A DNA stretch of 62,873 nucleotides from positions 1 through 62,873 of the forward strand of contig CASEDP010000013.1 of the NCBI GenBank assembly GCA_949286835.1, given 5' to 3'. The notes under the pieces are model-generated. The model worked only from the letters and a program-made list of their open reading frames with translations. It was not told the DNA's origin and did no database searches. Source of the stretch: an uncultured Clostridia bacterium. GTDB taxonomy: Bacteria; Bacillota; Clostridia; Christensenellales; Borkfalkiaceae. Shown here piece after piece: positions 58,799 to 62,873 of the stretch. A program made the translations under genes and the position numbers. How positions within the stretch are numbered: position 1 is the first letter of the stretch; the number at the start of each line of letters is the position of its first letter.

Positions 58799-59872
58799 TT
58801 AAACCGCGGCGTATCTGTTGCCGCCCGTCCTTATGATTAGTCCCTTTATCTCGAGCATTGAGCATATTGCGCCAGCCTCGCGCAGCGTCTTGCCGACGGC
58901 CGCTGCAATTTCGGCGACGTGAGCCTCTCCGCTTCCGCGAAGAAATCCGAGAACCTCTTGCTCCTCCCCGCCGAGCTCGGGCAAATGCTCTACGGGCAAT
59001 TCTAACCCGAACTGGGAAAGAATGTCAAGCGCATTTTCGCACAGATATGCACCTTTTTTGATTAAGGCGTTGCAACCCTCGCCCGAAGCGACGCCGAGAG
59101 AGTAGGGAAAAGCAAATACGTCCCTGCCGTAATCGGCCGCATAGGACGCCGTGCTCAGCGCCCCGCTCTTTGCCGCCGCCGACACGACGAGCGTGCCGAG
59201 CGTCAGCCCCGCGATTATGCGGTTGCGGAGTATGAAAGTGTATCTCTGCGCCTTGAAACGCGGCGGAAATTCACTTATTGAAAGCCCGCTCTGCTCCACC
59301 TTTGCAAGCAGCGCGGCGTGCGCCGCACAGCCCGAATTGTGCCCTCCTGGCAAAACGGCTATTATTTTTCCCGAGGGAAGCGCTCCCTTTATTGCGGCGC
59401 TGTCTGCGCCGTCCGCGACGCCCGTGACCACCGTAACCCTTTCCGAAAGGCTGCGGCAAATCTCCCTGCAGCTTTCAAGCGTCTGCGGCAGGCTCTTGCG
59501 GGAGCCGACCACGGCGAACTTCTTGTCGCCGAGCAACCCGACATTGCCGCGCGCGTAGAGCACGAGGGGCGGCACGGGGATGTTTTTAAGCTCTTCGGGA
59601 TAGAGCGCACTCTTTAACGTGACACAGGTCACGCCGCCGCGTTCGAGCTTTGCAAGCGTCCTTTGGCGGTATTCCCCGTCATAAAATTTATCCCTTAATT
59701 TATTATATACTCCGACGCCGAGCGTTTTAATCAGAATATCCGCATATTTCTGCGCGTTTTCCCCGCCGTCTTTAACCGAGGCGAGGAAACATTTCTTCTG
59801 TTTATAGTTCAGCTCGTCCAGACCGTCGGCGAAAATTATCGCCTTCTCCTCTCCGGAATAGCTCACGCTCAT
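58799..59872 (-). CDS. dprA: DNA-processing protein DprA/Smf
   Basis: A 357-residue protein that binds single-stranded DNA and loads RecA in transformation. It shows the Rossmann-like core: FAVVGSRKS (about residues 113-121), GVADGADSAAIKGAL (about 145-159), IAVLPGG, SEFPPRF, and RNRIIAGLT. A C-terminal winged helix (about 290-357) is present. The ATG at 59872 overlaps the comM stop (ATGA). An N-terminal SAM-like part covers residues 1-95. Confidence 0.92.
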   Translation of the reverse strand: MSVSYSGEEKAIIFADGLDELNYKQKKCFLASVKDGGENAQKYADILIKTLGVGVYNKLRDKFYDGEYRQRTLAKLERGGVTCVTLKSALYPEELKNIPVPPLVLYARGNVGLLGDKKFAVVGSRKSLPQTLESCREICRSLSERVTVVTGVADGADSAAIKGALPSGKIIAVLPGGHNSGCAAHAALLAKVEQSGLSISEFPPRFKAQRYTFILRNRIIAGLTLGTLVVSAAAKSGALSTASYAADYGRDVFAFPYSLGVASGEGCNALIKKGAYLCENALDILSQFGLELPVEHLPELGGEEQEVLGFLRGSGEAHVAEIAAAVGKTLREAGAICSMLEIKGLIIRTGGNRYAAV

Positions 59873-61404
59873 AGTCTGTCCGCCGAGCTGTCGAGGTTGC
59901 GGTAGCTCGTCGCCTCCAGAATGTGACAGGGCTGAATGTCCTCCGAGAGGTCGAGGTCGGCAATCGTGCGCGCGACCTTGATTATCCTTGAACGCGCCCT
60001 CGCGGAGAGATTTAACCGCTCGAACGCCGAACGAAGTATCCCCTCGCACTCGGCGGTGAGGCGGCAATACTTCTTTATCTGCAATTCCCCCATATCCGCG
60101 TTGACCTCTATGCCGGTTTCGTCGCGGAAGCGCTCGCGCTGTACGGCGCGAGCCCTCTCCACCCTTGCCTTGATGTCCGCGCTGCTTTCCGCCGCCTCCG
60201 AGGAGGCGAGAGCGTCATAGCCGACCTCGTCGACCTCTATCTGCAGGTCAATTCTGTCGAGCAGCGGACCCGAAATTCTGCTTCTGTACCTTCTTATCTG
60301 TGCGGGCGAGCAGGTGCACTGTCTTGTGCTGCTGCCGTAGTTGCCACATGGACAGGGGTTCATACTTGCGCACAGTATGAAGTCGGCCGGAAAGGTGACC
60401 GCGCCGCCCGCGCGCGTTATGGTGATTACCCCGTCCTCCAGCGGCTGGCGGAGTGCCTCCAGCGCACTGCGCGAATACTCGGGCAACTCGTCCATAAACA
60501 GCACGCCGCGGTGCGCCTTTGAAATTTCGCCGGGAATTATGCGCGTATGTCCGCCGCCGCACAGCGACGCCGTCGTCGCCGTATGGTGAGGGGTGCGGAA
60601 AGGACGGAGGACGGCTATGCCCTCCCTGCCGAGCTCGCCTGAAACCGAGAGTATCTTGGTGACTTCCAGCGCCTCCCTGAAGGTCATCTCGGGCATTATC
60701 GTAGGTATACACCGCGCGAGCATCGTCTTGCCCGTGCCGGGCGCGCCCGAAAGGAGCACGTTGTGTCCGCCCGCGACGGCAATCTCCAGCGCGCGCTTTG
60801 CCACGTCCTGCCCCTTTACGAGGCTCATATCGCAGCTATATGTGACCTCTTCGGCGACGTCCTCGAACTTCCTTATGGCGACGGGCGAAAACAGCGCCGT
60901 GCCCTCCAGAAAGCCGCACACCTCCGAAAGGGTGTTGAGCGCATAAACCTCTATCCCCTCTATAAAACTCGCCTCTGCGGCGTTTGCGGCAGGAATTATG
61001 AACTTTGAATAGCCCGCCTGCTTTGCCGAAATTATGACGGCGAGTATGCCGTTGACCGCGCGCAGCGTTCCGTCCAGCGCAAGCTCGCCGAGCATTACTA
61101 TGCCCTCCGCCGGGGAGGAGAGCTGTTCGCTCGCCCGAAGTATGGATACGGCGATGGGCAGGTCGTAGTGGCTGCCCTCCTTCTTGATGTCTGCGGGCGC
61201 GAGGTTGACGGTTATCTTGTTGACGGGAAAGCGCCTGCCCGAATTGCGTATGGCGGAATATATCCTCTCCCTGCTCTCCTTTACGGCGGCATCGGGAAGC
61301 CCGACCAGCTCGTACCTGACCATTCCCTTATTTATGTCCGTTTCCACCTCGACGGGAACGCCGTCCAGCCCGACGAGGGCGTAACTTTTTATCTTTGAAA
61401 GCAT
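59869..61404 (-). CDS. comM: Mg chelatase-like/ComM (YifB) AAA+ protein
   Basis: A 511-residue AAA+ helicase-like protein implicated in branch migration during transformation. The N-terminal Lon-like domain has VEVETDINKGM and FPVNKITVNLAPAD; the ATPase core has GAPGTGKTMLA (about residues 216-226) and VLFMDELPEY (about 300-309). A CPCGNYG zinc-like motif and the C-terminal YRNLD complete the family pattern. ATG 61404 follows AAGGTG. It is the first gene of a comM-dprA unit. Confidence 0.93.
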   Translation of the reverse strand: MLSKIKSYALVGLDGVPVEVETDINKGMVRYELVGLPDAAVKESRERIYSAIRNSGRRFPVNKITVNLAPADIKKEGSHYDLPIAVSILRASEQLSSPAEGIVMLGELALDGTLRAVNGILAVIISAKQAGYSKFIIPAANAAEASFIEGIEVYALNTLSEVCGFLEGTALFSPVAIRKFEDVAEEVTYSCDMSLVKGQDVAKRALEIAVAGGHNVLLSGAPGTGKTMLARCIPTIMPEMTFREALEVTKILSVSGELGREGIAVLRPFRTPHHTATTASLCGGGHTRIIPGEISKAHRGVLFMDELPEYSRSALEALRQPLEDGVITITRAGGAVTFPADFILCASMNPCPCGNYGSSTRQCTCSPAQIRRYRSRISGPLLDRIDLQIEVDEVGYDALASSEAAESSADIKARVERARAVQRERFRDETGIEVNADMGELQIKKYCRLTAECEGILRSAFERLNLSARARSRIIKVARTIADLDLSEDIQPCHILEATSYRNLDSSADRL

Positions 61405-61496
61405 ATTCCGCACCTTGATTTGCTCCTGACCGTTAGATCGGGAAAAAATGTATTTTCCGCCGTCCTGACTTTTCTCTCTCTGGGGCGGCATAAATT

Positions 61497-61525
61497 AAAA
61501 GCTCCCGCGCGCAGCGGGAGCTTTT
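61497..61525 (-). terminator. Terminator of rplS
   Basis: AAAAGCTCCCGC and GCGGGAGCTTTT form a 12-bp stem with a 5-nt loop; the minus strand continues AATTTATG. Confidence 0.8.
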
Positions 61526-61529
61526 TTAA

Positions 61530-61874
61530 TTACTTGATTTCGGTTATCTTTGCAGCCTTGCCGGTAAGACCTCTTAAGTAGTAGAGCTTAGCTCTCCTTA
61601 CCTTACCCTTCTTGACTACCGTGACGGAAGCGATTTTGGGGCTGTGAACGGGGAACGTTCTCTCTACGCCTACGCCGAACGAAAGGCGGCGTACGGTGAA
61701 GCTCTCGCGGATGCCGCCGTGCTTCTTTGCGATTACAACGCCCTCAAAGTTCTGAATTCTTTCCTTCGTACCTTCGATGACCTTGAAGCCGACCCTTACG
61801 GTGTCGCCCACGCTGAATGCGGGTACGTTTTCCTTCATTCCTTCCTTTTCGATTGCCTCAATAAGTTTGCTCAT
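61530..61874 (-). CDS. rplS: Ribosomal protein bL19
   Basis: A 114-residue large-subunit protein at the subunit interface. Motifs: [47 protein letters not shown] and [11 protein letters not shown], all characteristic. ATG 61874 follows GGAGGA. It has its own TTGCGT - 17 bp - TAAGAT promoter (61970-61998) and terminator. Confidence 0.97.
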   Translation of the reverse strand: MSKLIEAIEKEGMKENVPAFSVGDTVRVGFKVIEGTKERIQNFEGVVIAKKHGGIRESFTVRRLSFGVGVERTFPVHSPKIASVTVVKKGKVRRAKLYYLRGLTGKAAKITEIK

Positions 61875-61889
61875 CTGACTTGTCCTCCA

Positions 61890-61998
61890 TAAACCAAGTA
61901 TTCTTACACATTCCCTGCGCAGCGGAATACCCGAAGTCGTTATTGTATTTTTTCTTGTTTTGCCATATTATCTTAACAGACCCCGCATAAAAACGCAA
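61890..61998 (-). promoter_or_regulatory. Promoter and leader hairpin of rplS
   Basis: Minus strand TTGCGT (61998-61993), 17-bp spacer, TAAGAT (61975-61970). The leader contains GGTATTC ... GAATACT pairing around a GC loop, a possible autoregulatory L19 leader; I cannot match it to a known consensus. The gap 61999-62144 has no other feature. Confidence 0.45.
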
Positions 61999-62144
61999 CC
62001 ATTTTCAGGGGGTATGTCGCAATTTTCACAAAAGAATTTTGCGGGCAAGCGACGCGATATCGCCCTCCGCCCGACGCCCCGCATTACATATATAATATGT
62101 ATAGGCGCAAAAACTGATAAATTGGCGAAAATTACAGGAAACAA

Positions 62145-62507
62145 TCACGTATCGCCGAAGTCAAAGGCGTTTTCTATGTGATTTATGCCATCTTTTGTGA
62201 CCTCGACTATGTCGAAGCGCACCGTCTTATCCGCCTCTCTGCCCGAAAAATAGAAGCGCGCGGCGTCAGAATAGCGCCTTATGCGGCGGGCGTCGACTGC
62301 CTCCGCAGGGGTTCCGAACGCCTCCGAAGAGCGCGTCTTGACCTCCACAAACGCCACCACGTCGCCCTTTTCGGCTATTATATCGACCTCGCCGAAGGGG
62401 CATCTGAAATTCCTTGCGGCTATGCGGTAGCCCTGCCTTTTCAGATATCTTGCCGCCGCACCCTCGCCCGAAAAGCCGAGGCGGCGCTTTATGCCGTTTA
62501 TTGCCAA
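62145..62507 (-). CDS. yraN: YraN/UPF0102 nuclease-fold protein
   Basis: A 120-residue Holliday-junction-resolvase-like endonuclease fold protein. Its catalytic-site pattern is visible: GEVDIIAEKGDVVAFVEVKTR (the GEVD...EVK motif, given in outline), with AARYLKRQGY before it. It starts at TTG 62507 behind GGAGGG. It lies upstream of rplS and comM in the classical order (rnhB-yraN-comM). Its biological role is poorly known; DNA repair is suspected for the family. Confidence 0.9.
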   Translation of the reverse strand: MAINGIKRRLGFSGEGAAARYLKRQGYRIAARNFRCPFGEVDIIAEKGDVVAFVEVKTRSSEAFGTPAEAVDARRIRRYSDAARFYFSGREADKTVRFDIVEVTKDGINHIENAFDFGDT

Positions 62508-62671
62508 CTTCCCGCCCTCCTTCCGCGCGTCTTTGAAAAAGTCAGTTTGGGTTTATCTAAAATATATACGCAATATATCTCCGCCGCCTTTGCCCCGCGC
62601 ATACTTTCTAAAATAATTTTCGGCGCAAGCAAAACTCTCAATCGCCGTAATGACAACAGCGATTTCGGGCG

Positions 62672-62873
62672 CCGTTCGCACAGAGCACTATGTGCTCACT
62701 CATCTCACTCGCACACGAAAGGTGGGTAACCACCTTTCTATGAAATGTGCTCGTTCGTCGCTTTTGCGCCAGCGGTCGCCTCGTGCCTCGTTGGTCGGCT
62801 CCGCGACGCCTCACGCTCCGCTCGGCAGGTCGCGGTCTCTCCGCGCCGCACGGACAGTGGGTGTCCACTGTCC
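62672..62873 (+). repeat. Dispersed palindromic repeat, copy 2, at the window end
   Basis: Bases 62672-62703 resemble 3527-3558 and contain GAGCAC-TAT-GTGCTC. Two hairpins follow: GAAAGGTGG-GTAA-CCACCTTTC (62717-62738) and GGACAGTGG-GTGT-CCACTGTCC (62852-62873), the last ending exactly at the window end. The GTGT loop matches the inner hairpin at 3571-3594. No gene lies in 62508-62873. Confidence 0.55.

Noticed and set aside
1..62873. CRISPR array, rRNA operon or insertion sequence transposase
   Set aside because: No regular spacer-repeat pattern, no rRNA-like sequence and no transposase motif were found on either strand.

Overview
The window looks like chromosome of an uncultured gut-type clostridial bacterium (Bacillota, Clostridia). 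Supporting observations are strong AGGAGG ribosome binding sites, SigA-type promoters with 17-bp spacers, Bacillus-style gene orders (rpsF-ssb-rpsR; yraN-rplS-comM-dprA-topA-trmFO-hslV-hslU), a ClpQ-type HslV, an S6:S18 leader, a yybP-ykoY element and a pepV-type dipeptidase. The chromosomal part is GC-rich. Two blocks are clearly more AT-rich and look acquired: 1-3713 and about 34100-36130.

Layout. 1-3713 is the right end of an integrative element ending at the 3' end of a tRNA-Gln. It carries a sigma-region-4-like protein, a MobV-like protein that seems to lack its catalytic histidines, a tyrosine integrase, and three copies of a small CCGAACAGG hairpin. 4173-7964 is a YhaO/YhaN-type nuclease-ATPase pair plus a membrane protein. 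8227-10334 holds a KduD/IdnO-like dehydrogenase and the rpsF-ssb-rpsR operon. 10451-16858 has a large repeat-containing membrane protein, then cca and a lipid-kinase/PP2C-phosphatase operon read outward from one shared -35 box. 17146-19688 is an operon of a RadC-like protein without the metal-binding histidines and a two-component system. 19797-30015 holds PepV, an ECF sigma factor coupled to a membrane-anchored beta-propeller protein, an SGNH hydrolase, tRNA-Ser, a flavodoxin-like reductase, a P2A-type ATPase and a GT28-like glycosyltransferase. 30129-34041 is metF, a stand-alone MetH reactivation domain, and a short MetH. 34228-36137 is an orphan Rhs toxin-tip region with a candidate immunity gene and a 199-bp direct repeat. 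36207-45582 is a uronate (pectin/glycosaminoglycan breakdown product) operon. 45756-48598 is a P2A ATPase behind a manganese-type riboswitch. 48799-49619 encodes two related four-helix membrane proteins. 49938-62507 holds glyA, trxA, hisS and the conserved hslU-to-yraN block.

Physiology. The uronate operon is nearly a full route: UxaC and UxaB convert glucuronate or galacturonate to altronate, UxaA dehydrates this to 2-keto-3-deoxygluconate (KDG), KduI with KduD feeds unsaturated uronides into KDG, KdgK phosphorylates KDG, and Eda splits KDPG to pyruvate and glyceraldehyde-3-phosphate. An MsmX/UgpC-type ABC ATPase sits inside the operon without permeases. glyA, metF and metH link one-carbon metabolism to methionine.

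The strongest leads are the Rhs tip region, the shared -35 box, the hairpin family with an apparent ATC-start gene in the integrative element, the G9 tract at the sigma-factor start, the palindromes around the glycosyltransferase promoter, and a palindromic dispersed repeat seen near both window ends. All identifications come from reading motifs; no database search was run.
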